Assembly (NCBI GenBank): GCA_032622095.1
Contig: CP136066.1
Location: forward strand, 11,989,784 to 12,053,783
DNA from: Siphonodentalium dalli
Taxonomy: Eukaryota > Mollusca > Scaphopoda > Gadilida > Siphonodentaliidae
DNA: 64,000 nucleotides
Direction: 5' to 3'
Part shown: positions 1 through 11,465 of the stretch, piece by piece
Layout: every line of letters begins with the position of its first letter
Numbering within the stretch: the first letter of the stretch is position 1
Program-made: the position numbers and the translations under genes
Notes under the pieces: generated by a model
Database searches by the model: none
What the model was told of the DNA's origin: nothing
Seen by the model: the letters and a program-made list of their open reading frames with translations, nothing else

Positions 1-381
1 ATCCATAACAAATTTCACTGAGATTCATCAACAGAAAATGCGGTAAAAGGTTCTTGAAGTTCAATTGCACATAACTCTGGTATTTCTCAATGGATTTTCA
101 CAATTCTTTCAGTTTTGGAATCAGTGCGTTCATTCATCAATCTGCTCGGACGGACAATAAACAACATTGACAGATAAACAAAGATGAATAACTCTAGAAC
201 AGCAAATGCGGGATAAAAATGATTGAACACTCCATTGAATGCCTCATAGTAGTGAACATTCATCCCAAATTTCATTGAGATTCATCAACCAAAGGTGGAG
301 ATATCTGCTCAGACGGACAAAAAAACAACATTTCCAGATAAACAAAGATGAATAACTCTAGAACGGAAAATCTGGAAAAAA
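1..381. repeat. Dispersed repeat, degenerate copies, parent of the 39-bp satellite
   Basis: Contains partly repeated segments: tgagattcatcaac at about 20 and 276, and gatgaataactctag at about 183 and 347. The stretch at 241-262 (cctcatagtagtgaacattc) is a diverged version of the satellite unit that follows. The tail carries the GGACGGACAA type motif seen in other elements here. No gene. Confidence 0.7.
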
Positions 382-3300
382 CGATTGTTAAATGACCTCA
401 TAGTACTGAACATCCATAAACGATTGTTAAATGACCTCATAGTACTGAACATCCATAAACGATTGTTAAATGACCTCATAGTACTGAACATCCATAAACG
501 ATTGTTAAATGACCTCATAGTACTGAACATCCATAAACGATTGTTAAATGACCTCATAGTACTGAACATCCATAAACGATTGTTAAATGACCTCATAGTA
601 CTGAACATCCATAAACGATTGTTAAATGACCTCATAGTACTGAACATCCATAAACGATTGTTAAATGACCTCATAGTACTGAACATCCATAAACGATTGT
701 TAAATGACCTCATAGTACTGAACATCCATAAACGATTGTTAAATGACCTCATAGTACTGAACATCCATAAACGATTGTTAAATGACCTCATAGTACTGAA
801 CATCCGATTGTTAAATGACCTCATAGTGCTGAACATCCATAAACGATTGTTAAATGACCTCATAGTACTGAACATCCATAAACGATTGTTAAATGACCTC
901 ATAGTACTGAACATCCATAAACGATTGTTAAATGACCGCATAGTACTGAACATCCATAAACGATTGTTAAATGACCTCATAGTACTGAACATCCGATTGT
1001 TAAATGACCTCATAGTACTGAACATCCATAAACGATTGTTAAATGACCTCATAGTACTGAACATCCATAAACGATTGTTAAATGACCTCATAGTACTGAA
1101 CATCCGATTGTTAAATGACCTCATAGTACTGAACATCCATAAAACGATTGTTAAATGACCTCATAGTACTGAACATCCATAAACGATTGTTAAATGACCT
1201 CATAGTACTGAACATCCATAAACGATTGTTAAATGACCTCATAGTACTGAACATCCATAAACGATTGTTAAATGACCTCATAGTACTGAACATCCGATTG
1301 TTAAATGACCTCATAGTACTGAACATCCGATTGTTAAATGACCTCATAGTACTGAACATCCATAAACGATTGTTAAATGACCTCATAGTACTGAACATCC
1401 ATAAACGATTGTTAAATGACCTCATAGTACTGAACATCCATAAACGATTGTTAAATGACCTCATAGTACTGAACATCCATAAACGATTGTTAAATGACCT
1501 CATAGTACTGAACATCCATAAACGATTGTTAAATGACCTCATAGTACTGAACATCCATAAACGATTGTTAAATGACCTCATAGTACTGAACATCCATAAA
1601 CGATTGTTAAATGACCTCATAGTACTGAACATCCATAAACGATTGTTAAATGACCTCATAGTACTGAACATCCATAAACGATTGTTAAATGACCTCATAG
1701 TACTGAACATCCATAAACGATTGTTAAATGACCTCATAGTACTGAACATCCGATTGTTAAATGACCTCATAGTGCTGAACATCCATAAACGATTGTTAAA
1801 TGACCTCATAGTACTGAACATCCATAAACGATTGTTAAATGACCTCATAGTACTGAACATCCATAAACGATTGTTAAATGACCGCATAGTACTGAACATC
1901 CATAAACGATTGTTAAATGACCTCATAGTACTGAACATCCGATTGTTAAATGACCTCATAGTACTGAACATCCATAAACGATTGTTAAATGACCTCATAG
2001 TACTGAACATCCATAAACGATTGTTAAATGACCTCATAGTACTGAACATCCGATTGTTAAATGACCTCATAGTACTGAACATCCATAAACGATTGTTAAA
2101 TGACCTCATAGTGCTGAACATCCATAAACGATTGTTAAATGACCTCATAGTACTGAACATCCATAAACGATTGTTAAATGACCTCATAGTACTGAACATC
2201 CATAAACGATTGTTAAATGACCGCATAGTACTGAACATCCATAAACGATTGTTAAATGACCTCATAGTACTGAACATCCATAAACGATTGTTAAATGACC
2301 TCATAGTACTGAACATCCATAAACGATTGTTAAATGACCTCATAGTACTGAACATCCATAAACGATTGTTAAATGACCTCATAGTACTGAACATCCATAA
2401 ACGATTGTTAAATGACCTCATAGTACTGAACATCCATAAACGATTGTTAAATGACCTCATAGTACTGAACATCCATAAACGATTGTTAAATGACCTCATA
2501 GTACTGAACATCCATAAACGATTGTTAAATGACCTCATAGTACTGAACATCCATAAACGATTGTTAAATGACCTCATAGTACTGAACATCCATAAACGAT
2601 TGTTAAATGACCTCATAGTACTGAACATCCATAAACGATTGTTAAATGACCTCATAGTACTGAACATCCATAAACGATTGTTAAATGACCTCATAGTACT
2701 GAACATCCATAAACGATTGTTAAATGACCTCATAGTACTGAACATCCATAAACGATTGTTAAATGACCTCATAGTACTGAACATCCATAAACGATTGTTA
2801 AATGACCTCATAGTACTGAACATCCATAAACGATTGTTAAATGACCTCATAGTACTGAACATCCATAAACGATTGTTAAATGACCTCATAGTACTGAACA
2901 TCCATAAACGATTGTTAAATGACCTCATAGTACTGAACATCCATAAACGATTGTTAAATGACCTCATAGTACTGAACATCCATAAACGATTGTTAAATGA
3001 CCTCATAGTACTGAACATCCATAAACGATTGTTAAATGACCTCATAGTACTGAACATCCATAAAATATTGTTAAATGACCTCATAGTACTGAACATCCAT
3101 AAACGATTGTTAAATGACCTCATAGTACTGAACATCCATAAACGATTGTTAAATGACCTCATAGTACTGAACATCCATAAACGATTGTTAAATGACCTCA
3201 TAGTACTGAACATCCATAAACGATTGTTAAATGACCTCATAGTACTGAACATCCATAAACGATTGTTAAATGACCTCATAGTACTGAACATCCATAAACG

Positions 3301-3451
3301 ATTGTTAAATGACCTCATAGTACTGAACATCCATAAACGATTGTTAAATGACCTCATAGTACTGAACATCCATAAACGATTGTTAAATGACCTCATAGTA
3401 CTGAACATCCATAAACGATTGTTAAATGACCTCATAGTACTGAACATCCAT
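382..3451. repeat. 39-bp satellite, about 80 copies
   Basis: Unit begins cgattgttaaatgacctcat, length 39 bp. Eight copies lack six bases (ataaac) and are 33 bp. Copies are nearly identical. Both lengths are multiples of 3 and the unit has an open frame on each strand, so long repeat ORFs appear on both strands. A single extra A near 1143 shifts frame. Variant units (33-bp, agtgctg, gaccgcat) recur in the same order 946 bp apart, showing block duplication. Confidence 0.98.
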
Positions 3452-3563
3452 TCAGATCTGACAACTGGTGTTTGAGATACCTGCCCGGATGGACGGATGG
3501 AGGGAAAAATGGAGGGATAGATGTCCGGATGGGCAAGGGTAATCGGGTATACCCCCATTCTCT
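3452..3563. repeat. 3' tail of dispersed repeat with short hairpin
   Basis: Holds repeated gga/ggat motifs, then a small inverted repeat (tacccccattctct / agagtggggta). Tails of this type end several invertebrate non-autonomous elements. It probably closes the element whose internal part became the 39-bp satellite. Confidence 0.5.
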
Positions 3564-3939
3564 TTGAGAGTGGGGTATAATTAGGTTACTAAATGGATAT
3601 ACTTTTCTCTAAGGACAATATAATAGTTTGGTTTTAGCTGATGTACTCAAGTGTTCCAAATTGTTCTAGCATTCCACGTTTATTAATTTTATTGAAAATA
3701 TCCGCCTTGCATGTTACTTATTTGGGTCTGCACGTTTATTTTATTTGCTCCCTCCAGTGGAAACCTGAGTATGTGTTAACAAAAATCGCGGGGAGCTGTT
3801 TCGTATCTCTCTGTACATACTCACCCACAACTAACTATTGGACCCTATATGTGTGCTCCATTTCATGTACACAACACGCTACAGAACTGTTTTTTCTGAG
3901 GTTCATAATAGTAAGCAGGTCAGACACATCCTGAATTCA
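3564..3939. other. No gene recognised
   Basis: AT-rich intronic sequence. A 97-codon open frame on the plus strand (3641-3934) has no recognisable motif and no splice support. I see nothing else. Confidence 0.6.
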
Positions 3940-3947
3940 ACTATTAT

Positions 3948-4147
3948 CAAGCCTTGAAATAGTGTGTCTGTCAGGCTAGCATCACTAAATTCACCCTCTG
4001 GGAACCTCATTCTGCTGAGGTGTAAGCAGAATGAGGTCCCCAGAAGGTGAATTTGGTGATGCTAGCCTGCTATGCGGGGTAGCATCACTAAATTCACCCT
4101 CTGGTGACCTCATTCTGCAAATGACAGACACACTATTTCAAGGCTTG
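3948..4147. mobile_element. hAT-type palindromic MITE (family H), complete with 8-bp TSD
   Basis: Starts caagccttgaaatagtgt and ends in its inverse. Flanked by perfect 8-bp direct repeats actattat (3940-3947, 4148-4155), the target-duplication length of hAT elements. The interior repeats the arm aatgaggtccccagagggtg in both orientations and would fold into long hairpins. No coding capacity. It lies in the VPS39 intron after exon N. Confidence 0.92.
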
Positions 4148-4169
4148 ACTATTATAGTTGAATTTGATA

Positions 4170-4470
4170 ATGACAAATTCACCATTTCCCTGTTTTTGTG
4201 GAAATTATGGGAGTTTGTGGAAACTATGAAGTTTGGTGATGATTGGATGAGGAATGTGGCATATAGTGTGTGCTGAAGGATTTAGTCATGAAAAGAGTAA
4301 AATCCAAGATGGCTGCTAGCAAAACAAAATTCGGAACAATTTGATGGCTCCCATTTAGTGGTCAACTAGAAGATCAATATGAAGTATTGTGATGATCAGA
4401 TGAAGGATGTGGTCCTTAGGGTGTGTAAAAGGATAGAGTCATGCAAAGAGTAAAATCTGAATGTGCTTAC
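4170..4470. mobile_element. Old partial Helentron-like copy
   Basis: Contains the gtaaaatccaagatggctgc core motif and the tcatgcaaagagtaaaatc motif, diverged from the large arrays. No ends are preserved. It directly abuts the donor of VPS39 exon N. Confidence 0.7.
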
Positions 4471-4562
4471 CTGTTTCCTATTCGTTTGCGACAAACCAAA
4501 CAATTCTTTTCCTCGTTTATTATGACCTTGACCTTCTCATAGTACATTTTTTGCTCATTAAC
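4471..4562 (-). CDS. VPS39: VPS39 exon N (last exon in window; first zinc CxxC)
   Basis: 92 nt (residues 501-530 plus two bases). Acceptor tatctttcag, donor gtaagc. Encodes VNEQKMYYEKVKVIINEEKN followed by CLVCRKRIGN. Human VPS39 has 'VQEERILHQQVKCIITEEKV' then 'CMVCKKKIGN'. The CxxC is the first half of the C-terminal zinc-binding (RING-like) motif. The exon that should encode the remaining zinc ligands and the stop was not found between 1 and 4470, so it is probably outside the window. Confidence 0.95.
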
Positions 4563-5146
4563 CTGAAAGATACAATAATCCAATTGAGACACCCACAATG
4601 AAGTCAAACTGATTAGTGGGCACCACCAGATCATTGGACCGTTCATTGTTTTCAGCCACAAATAGAAGGTTTCACACTGTCAGGACCCAAGTTGACCAAA
4701 GGCCGGATTTTTTTGAAAGTTGCCAAAGAAAATTTCATTTAACTTGTCAAAACAATGATGATTAGAAACTAGAACAGTGTAATTTCTTAATCAAGTGACA
4801 AATTGACAATACTTCTTTGTCGTTTAAAAATAAGACAATACAGGCATATTTCCATTGTCACTTTTATCCAAATCGAAACATCTCAGTTATTTTTTGTGCA
4901 TGTGGTATATATTTTTGTGCATGTGGTATCTATTTTTGTGCGTGTGGTATCTCTTTTTGTGAATGTGGTATATTTTGTTTTTTTTAGTTTTGCATTTCTC
5001 AATGATCCCATATTTGTTTCTGAAAATTGGCCAAAAAATATGTTAAAAATAATTTTCTGGCCAAAGTGAGCCCTGATTTATTGAGGTGGTAAATATCTGT
5101 GGCAACTTTCAAAACAATTGACCACAAAATGTTGCAAAAAAATAAT
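4563..5146. other. Intron, mostly unique; short 24-bp tandem repeat
   Basis: Unremarkable AT-rich intron except for about four copies of a 24-bp unit (tttttgtgcatgtggtat...) at roughly 4890-4970. No gene seen. Confidence 0.6.
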
Positions 5147-6985
5147 TAATGAAAGTGTCAATGACACTGTAGCTCAACTTGGAAAGGGAATAATTTAATG
5201 TATTACAGTCAATGGAGCGATTAGGAATGTGGAAAGTTGAATTTCTAATACTATACATGAAGAGAAAAGTAAAATCCAAGATGGCTGCTGGCGGCCATGT
5301 TTTCGGCCGAATGACCCCAAAATGAGTCGTTCCCATCTACATGTCATTATTAACATCCATGACAAATTTTATGACGATCAGACTAAAGGTACGACCTGTA
5401 GCCTATGCTAAAGAATTTAGTCATACAAAGAGTAAAATCCAAGATGGCTGCTGGCGGCCATGTTTTTTGGCCGAATGACCCCAAAATTACTCGTTCCCAT
5501 CTACATGTCAATATTAACATCCATGACAAATTTCATGATGATGATCAGACGAATAGTACGACCTGTGGCCCGTGCTAATGGATTAAATTTTAAAATCCAA
5601 GATGGCCGCTGGCGGCCATGTTTTTTGTCCGAGTGCCCCCAAAATGACTCGTTCCCATCTACATTCCAATTTCAACAGCCATGACAAATTTTATGATGAT
5701 CAGACTAAAGGTACGACCTGTAGCCCGTGCTAAAGGATTTAGTCATACAAAGAGTAAAATTCAAGATGGCTGCTGGCGGCCATGTTTTTTGGCCGAATGA
5801 CCCCAAAATGACTCGTTCCCATCTACATGTCATTATTAACATTCTTGACAAATTTTATGATGATCAGAATAAAAATACGACCTGTAGCCCGTGCTAAAGA
5901 ATTTAGTCATACAAAGAGTAAAATCCAAGATGGCTGCTGGCGGCCATGTTTTTGGACCGAATGACCCCAAAATTACTCGTTCCCATCTGCATGTCATTGT
6001 TAATATCCATGACAAATTTTGTGATAATCAGACTGAAGGTACGACCTGCAGCCCGTGCTAAAGAATTTAGTCATACAAAGAGTAAAATCCAAGATGGCTG
6101 CTGGCGGCCATGATTTTTGGCCGAATGACCCCAAAATTACTCGTTCCCATCTACATGTCAATATTATCATCCATGACAAATTTCATGATGATCAGACGAA
6201 TAGTACGACCTGTGGCCCGTGCTAATGGATTAAATTTTGAAATCCAAGATGGCCGCTGGTGGCCATGTTTTTTGTCCGAGTGCCCCCAAAATGACTCGTT
6301 CCCATCTACATTCCAATTTCAACAGCCATGACAAATTTTATGATGATCAGACTAAAGGTACGACCTGTAGCCCGTGCTAAAGGATTTAGTCATACAAAGA
6401 GTAAAATTCAAGATGGCTGCTGGCGGCCATGTTTTTTGGCCGAATGACCCCAAAATGACTCGTTCCCATCTACATGTCATTATTAACATTCTTGACAAAT
6501 TTTATGATGATCAGAATAAAAATACGACCTGTAGCCCGTGCTAAAGAATTTAGTCATACAAAGAGTAAAATCCAAGATGGCTGCTGGCGGCCATGTTTTT
6601 GGACCGAATGACCCCAAAATTACTCGTTCCCATCTACATGTCAATATTAACATCCATGACAAATTTCATGATGATCAGACAAACAGTACGGCCTGTAGCC
6701 CGTGCTAATGGATTGAATTTTGAAATCAAAGATGGCTGCTGGCGGCCATATTTTTTTTCCGTATGACCCCAAAATTAATCATTCTGGTCTAAATGTTGAT
6801 GTCAACAGCTATGACAAATTTCATAATGATCCGACCAAAGGTACGACCTGTAGCCTGCATTGTTGACGCCTTACGTACACACGTACACACGCACACACAC
6901 ACACACGCGCACACGCACACACGTACACACGGACGACAAAGCCATGGCAATAGCTCAAACTTTACAAAGTAAAGTTGAGCTAATA
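5147..6985. mobile_element. Helentron/HINE-like element with ~164-bp tandem core (copy 1)
   Basis: The left end has the perfect inverted repeat agtgtcaatgacact followed by tagctcaactt. The core has about ten ~164-bp units with gatggctgctggcggccatg. An AC-rich microsatellite follows (6872-6930). The right end forms a hairpin tagctcaaactttac / gtaaagttgagcta and stops at taataa. The left tagctcaactt is the inverse of the right end, i.e. subterminal inverted repeats. Tandem core, microsatellite and terminal hairpin are the known architecture of bivalve 'pearl'/HINE non-autonomous rolling-circle elements. No Rep/Hel coding sequence. Confidence 0.8.
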
Positions 6986-7190
6986 AAAAAGGGGGATAAC
7001 TCCACTACAAAAGTTGGATGGTATTTATAATCACAAGTGCAGTTTCGCATGGTACTAAATATCTTTGCTAAGTTTAAAAATAAATTGACTGAAAAATGTA
7101 GGAATACAAGATCGGGCAAAATTGAGTCCACAGCTGGACGGACGGACAGACTTCATTAAGGAGGTTATAATGAAGAAGTAGGCTATTCCT
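6986..7190. repeat. Fragment of dispersed repeat with GGACGGACAGAC tail
   Basis: Contains agatcgggcaaaattgagtc and ggacggacggacagac, like the segment at 36840-36910. No ends recognised, no gene. Confidence 0.5.
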
Positions 7191-7221
7191 ATGTATACTT
7201 TTAGATATGAATGAGTGGAAT

Positions 7222-7557
7222 ATATTCCCTCACCTGTAGGTTTAATATACTCCCTCACCTGTAGGTTTAATATACTCCCTCACCTATAGGTTTAATATAC
7301 TCCCTCACATGTAGGTTTAATATACTCCTCACCTGTATGTTTAATATACTCCCTCACCTGTAGGTTTAATATACTCCCTCACCTGTAGGTTTAATATACT
7401 CCCTCACCTGTAGGTTTAATATACTCCCTCACCTGTAGGTTTAATATACTCCCTCATCTGTAGGTTTAATATACTCCCTCACCTGTAGGTTTAATATACT
7501 CCCTCACCTGTAGGTTTAATATACTCCCTCACCTGTAGGTTTTCAGCAAACAGCATA
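7222..7557. repeat. 25-bp minisatellite made of a VPS39 splice donor, 13 copies
   Basis: Unit on the plus strand is cctgtaggtttaatatactc plus cctca. On the gene strand each unit reads ACCTACAG|gtgaggg, so every copy contains the last ~8 nt of exon M and its GT donor. Thirteen occurrences are spaced 24-25 bp from 7233 to 7532; the last is the genuine exon end. One copy has a damaged last exonic base (cctgtatgt). Confidence 0.97.
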
Positions 7558-7667
7558 CTTTTTAGAATTTGGTTTTCCCGTTTGGTTGCAGCTTTCTGTT
7601 CCATCACGTTTTCAAGATAGGTGAGAATATCCTTAAGCTCTGTTTGACTTGGAAGCAACTCCAGTGC
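7533..7667 (-). CDS. VPS39: VPS39 exon M
   Basis: 135 nt, 45 codons (residues 456-500). Acceptor attttctag, donor gtgagg. Reads ALELLPSQTELKDILTYLEN and KRENQILKSMLFAENLQ, collinear with the human Vps39_2 domain ('ALNLLPANTQINDIRIFLEK', 'KRFNQVLKNLLHAEFL'). Its donor is the first of 13 near-identical donors in a 25-bp tandem array directly downstream. Confidence 0.95.
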
Positions 7668-7887
7668 CTAGAAAATCAATCAATTTATTATTCAATCAGA
7701 TAATAAGGAATGCATAGATAATTAATAATTATATTAATTGATATTTAATAATCATTAATAATTAATCAATCAGGAAAGCCTAATAATTAATAATAATCAA
7801 TAATTATTAATCATTAATAATTAATCAATCAGATAATAACGAATGCATAGATAATTAATAATAATTAATAATTAATTAATAATTAAT
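7668..7887. repeat. AT-rich irregular tandem repeat
   Basis: Imperfect ~110-bp units built on attaataattaatcaatcag and gaatgcatagataatt. It starts right at the acceptor of exon M. It continues after the inserted element at 8882-9085, so the element interrupted one repeat tract. Confidence 0.8.
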
Positions 7888-8887
7888 CATTTAGGGGATA
7901 ATGGGGTGGGGTTTTGTGATTTCGGAAAGGTACATGGCGAATATACTGTGGCAAATTTAGTTAATGGGCGACGGCGGAGCCGGAGCCCATTAACGGGTAT
8001 TTGCCAGAGTATATTCGCCATGTACCTTTCCAAAATCACAAAACACCACACTGTTGTCCCCATTCTAATGCTCTTCGAACTTAAAAACGTTATTTAGACA
8101 AACAAATGCCTCGTAATTATCAACGAAATGTGCGGCCATAGAAAACACTCAGCCAATTCACGACTTTTTATTTTAAATTTAATGCGCTAGATAAAATATA
8201 GTCCCTCAATTAGCATCGCTCTTATCGTTAAAAATGCTGATAAACATGAAAAATTGCCACCTCAAATAGAAATAAATATGCACAACAATTAGTTTCTGCA
8301 TGTAACTGATGTCTTTTTCAGATGTTTACTACTTACAAATTGGGGTTTTTATTTTACCGCGAACTTGAGGTTGAATTGAAACAATGGGAAATTGATTACT
8401 CAATTCGATGTATTTCACGCTGTGTCTGTCGCGGTTTCATGACAAGAAATTTGGTCAAATGATATCGAGACACTGACATTGATGGGATATAATGCCAATG
8501 GTGTGGTGTTTTGTATTTTCTGAAAGTACATGTATACAGGACGAATTAACTGACTGTCAATTTTCGACAAAAGCGACATCGCTGGTTTGTTTATATAGCA
8601 ACGAGCTAGTAACGGAAGTCAGTTGCAAGGGCGCCAACTCAATACATCTATTCCGTTACGTCGCCGGCATGTACTGCGTAAGGGTGACGCCATGGAGAGA
8701 AACAGAACACTGAGCGGGGCTGGATTGGGCATGGCCGAGATTAGGAATTCAGCTAACGGCAATATTGGCGCGTAGGAATATCTAACATTGAAGCAGTGAA
8801 CCGGACTATACATTGCGACAGGTTATTGATGAATAACCCCCCGCAAATATGTGGTGTTTCCAGTGGTATATTGGCCTAAGTGCATTA
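7888..8887. mobile_element. ~1-kb hairpin-containing element (family F), uninterrupted copy
   Basis: Begins ggggataatggggtgg, contains a long hairpin (arms ggtacatggcgaatatactg around 7930-8030), and ends near ggcctaagtgcattag. An inverted copy sits at 43553-45232. No transposase is visible; short open frames inside are not recognisable. The superfamily is unknown to me. Confidence 0.75.
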
Positions 8888-9085
8888 GAATAATAATTAA
8901 TCAATCAGAAAAATATGGAATGCATAGGTAATTAATAATTATATTAATCAGTATTTAATAATCATTATAATTAATAATTAATCAATCAGGAATGCCTAGA
9001 TAATTAATAACAATAATAATAATAATCAATAATAATTAATCATTAATAATTAATCAATCAGGAATGCCGAGATAATTAATCAATT
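8882..9085. repeat. AT-rich tandem repeat, second part
   Basis: Same units as 7668-7887 (ttaatcaatcaggaatgcc), on the other side of the inserted family F element. Confidence 0.8.
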
Positions 9086-9094
9086 GGATAATAA

Positions 9095-9290
9095 TAATAG
9101 TTCTTTATAGGTTCAGGCCAGCATTGATGTCAACCCCACTCCCCCTCCCCATGGAGCGTGGTTAGGGGGGTCAGACTACATACCCGGAGACCTTCCCACC
9201 GGTCCCCGAATTTCTTACCATAGAACTATTAATTTTGATGGCATGGTTCTTCATAAGATCCAGGCCAGCATTGATGCAACCTGCTCCCCT
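9095..9290 (-). pseudogene. Two broken copies of the 3' end of VPS39 exon L
   Basis: The segments at ~9215-9290 and ~9095-9140 repeat the exon end and donor: the first has tcttaccatagaactattaattttga then ggcatggttcttcataagat, as in the true exon (9362 onward). G-rich/C-rich filler separates them. They are tandem duplicates downstream of the exon, not functional exons. Confidence 0.85.
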
Positions 9291-9361
9291 CCCCTACATG
9301 CAGTTGGGGTGGGGGTCTGGAGAACTTCCCTCTGGTCCCTGAGTTATATATAATTTCTTAC

Positions 9362-9523
9362 CTTTGAAGTATTAATTTTGCCGGCATGGTTCTTCATAAG
9401 ATCCAGGGCAGCATTGATGTCGACCCGAGATCTCTGAGCCTGAGCCTGAGCTTCCGCGGACGATATACCCAACGACACCAAGCTCGGGGGCTGCAGGTAC
9501 ATCTTCAGTAAGTGAACGTACAC
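9362..9523 (-). CDS. VPS39: VPS39 exon L
   Basis: 162 nt, 54 codons (residues 402-455). Acceptor attccag, donor gtaaga. Starts VYVHLLKMYLQPPSL and ends INAALDLMKNHAGKINTSK, matching human 'VYLSLLRMYLSPPSI' and 'LQAALQVLELHHSKLDTTK'. The middle has a lineage-specific AQAQAQ run from a GCTCAG triplication. Partial copies of the 3' end (9095-9290) and of the 5' end (9551-9672, 10506-10590) surround it. Confidence 0.94.
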
Positions 9524-9550
9524 CTGGAATTATTGGAATTACATTGAATC

Positions 9551-9672
9551 TCCGCCGACAATATACCCAACTATGCCAAGCTCGGGGGCTGAAGGTACAT
9601 CAGCTGATGGATATAACCAATGACACCAAGCTCGGGGTGGAGGTAGGTCTTTAGTAAGTGAACATACATCTG
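9551..9672 (-). pseudogene. Two broken copies of the 5' end of VPS39 exon L
   Basis: 9551-9604 and 9605-9672 each repeat the acceptor-side half of exon L (tatacccaac, ccaagctcgggg, tttagtaagtgaacatacat). They differ by small indels that break the frame. A third copy is at 10506-10590, displaced by the element at 9679-10482. Confidence 0.87.
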
Positions 9673-9678
9673 CAAGTA

Positions 9679-10482
9679 CCGTACTGACCCGGCTCAAGGC
9701 CCATGCCCGTGTTTAAGCCCACCCATATCTTTTGACCAAATTCCATGCACAGGGGTATATTCGTGTTTAAGCCCACCCCATATTTTGTTAAATTTCAGCG
9801 GTGGTAAGTAATTATTTGCTAATGATACTTCCCAAATAAATAATTCCAATATATAAGTTATAACGGGAAGAATATTCACAAACGATCGGTGACGGCGAGA
9901 ATGCCACGAAAAATGGAAAGTTATACTTCGTAGGTAAGTGATAATAATATATAAAATAAAATAAAGTGAATCTTAAAATCTCATGGGTTCATTGTTATCC
10001 TAATCGGATTAAGTCGCTCTCTTATATGTTGCATAATATTTCCCTGTACAATTTTCTGACATTTTTTAATTATCTGAACATTGATATAAACTATAGATAA
10101 TAACTATAGATATAGACTATAGATAGTGGATTTACCCAACTGTCTGAAATGGCAGAAAAATCCGATGACGCATGATGCTTACAAACTGTCATTTATGGGA
10201 ATTTTGGGCAATAAAACAAGACAACAAGTAATATTTTAATATACACATAAAAATGAAACAAATAGTTTCTCAAAGTAACTTATACTTAACTTTATTTAAT
10301 CTGGAAGACGTGTATATTTCACCGAAACTCTGCTGGATCGACTTTATTTTTTCTTCAGTTTTACTGTCCCGATTTCTTGGGATTTTTGGTTTGCAAAGGG
10401 TCATATTCGGGTTTAAGCCCACTTGGATTTTTGAGCTCAAATAAAACAAAGGCCCCCTGGGCCTAAACGCGGGTCAGTACGG
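9679..10482. mobile_element. TA-flanked inverted-repeat element, 804 bp
   Basis: Ends ccgtactgacccg / cgggtcagtacgg are inverted and flanked by TA on both sides, as expected for Tc1/mariner-type MITEs. The interior has taagcccacccc motifs also present in the element at 33557. No transposase frame seen. It inserted into a duplicated copy of exon L sequence. Confidence 0.75.
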
Positions 10483-10505
10483 TATGAGAATTAATCATAA
10501 CTGAA

Positions 10506-10590
10506 TTTGAACATCTGCTGACGATATACCCAATGACACCAAGCTCAGGGTGGAGGTACGTCTTTAGTAAGTGAACGTACAACTGCATGA
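10506..10590 (-). pseudogene. Third broken copy of VPS39 exon L 5' end
   Basis: Repeats gctgacgatatacccaatga, caccaagctc and ctttagtaagtgaacgtac from exon L and its acceptor flank, with indels. Confidence 0.85.
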
Positions 10591-10771
10591 ATTAGAATTA
10601 TATGTAGACCACAATTATTTCAGTCAAGAATTCCGTCAATATTCTTAATAAATGCCAAACTTTATGCTAACAGTTGTGGAATAATTCAGTCATCATTTTA
10701 ACATACAATATCTTAACTATTAATATTTCAGTCTAGAACTCGGCCAATTCTCTCACAGATACCTAACTTAA

Positions 10772-11226
10772 CCCTTTCATGACGGGAGCTGCACTGTCGC
10801 AACATTAAAGACCCTGTGGAAATGCATTATCTCATATATGCAAGTCGACCATAGGTCGCCTCGCATATATAAGAGAATACATTGGCCTAACAATTATTTA
10901 TCATTTTTTATCTATTGTTCTTACATACTTTAACAATTTTTATCATTTTTTCTTATATTCTTTAACAATTTTATCATTTTTTCTTACATTCTTTAACAAT
11001 CATATCATTTTTTCGTAATTTTTTCTTACATTCTTTATCAGTTTTTATAAAAAAAATTATCATTATTTCTTACATTCTTGAACAATTTTTTTATAATTTG
11101 TTTTATTTTTCTTATATTTTTTAACAATTATAAACAATAATATAAAATTTGGTCAACTCATATATAAGAGAATGCATTGGCACATGGTTTTCGCAAAAAT
11201 TCAGGAAGCTCCAGTCATGAAAGGGT
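10772..11226. mobile_element. piggyBac-type MITE (family P), TTAA flanked
   Basis: Flanked by TTAA on both sides. Ends ccctttcatgacgggagct / gaagctccagtcatgaaaggg. TTAA targets and CCC...GGG ends are the piggyBac hallmark. Inside is one arm of the family's palindrome (cttatatatgcgag type, here damaged) and an AT-rich filler of ttcttacattctttaacaat repeats. Confidence 0.88.
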
Positions 11227-11327
11227 TAATGGCTGGATGTGATGCATCATTATGTTCATGTACAACAAAAAGTGTGAACATGTAAGCCTAATAATCATCC
11301 AGAAGCCGTTTGTGATCAAGTCTGAAT

Positions 11328-11410
11328 TAATGTGTCTGACATTTGCATAATGAGGTCCTGCTGTGCGGGATAGCATCACTAAATTCACCCTCTGGGGACC
11401 TCATTCTGCT
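11328..11410. mobile_element. Family H MITE fragment
   Basis: Carries tgtctgacatttgca, tagcatcactaaattcaccc and ctggggacctcattctgc but no full ends. Confidence 0.8.
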
Positions 11411-11465
11411 TGAGCCTCAACAATTTGTCATTACGAAAAAATAATAGGCAAGTTTGGTGCCGTAT

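Noticed and set aside
1111-3558. 815-codon and 775-codon open frames on opposite strands
   Set aside because: Pure products of a 39-bp repeat whose length is divisible by 3 and lacks stops on either strand; no non-repeat domain and no initiation context.
3641-3934. 97-codon plus-strand frame
   Set aside because: No motif, no flanking splice signals that fit, in AT-rich intron.
1-4470. Search for the final VPS39 exon (remaining zinc ligands and stop)
   Set aside because: No minus-strand segment resembling the conserved 'RYPNG' region was found; it likely lies before base 1.
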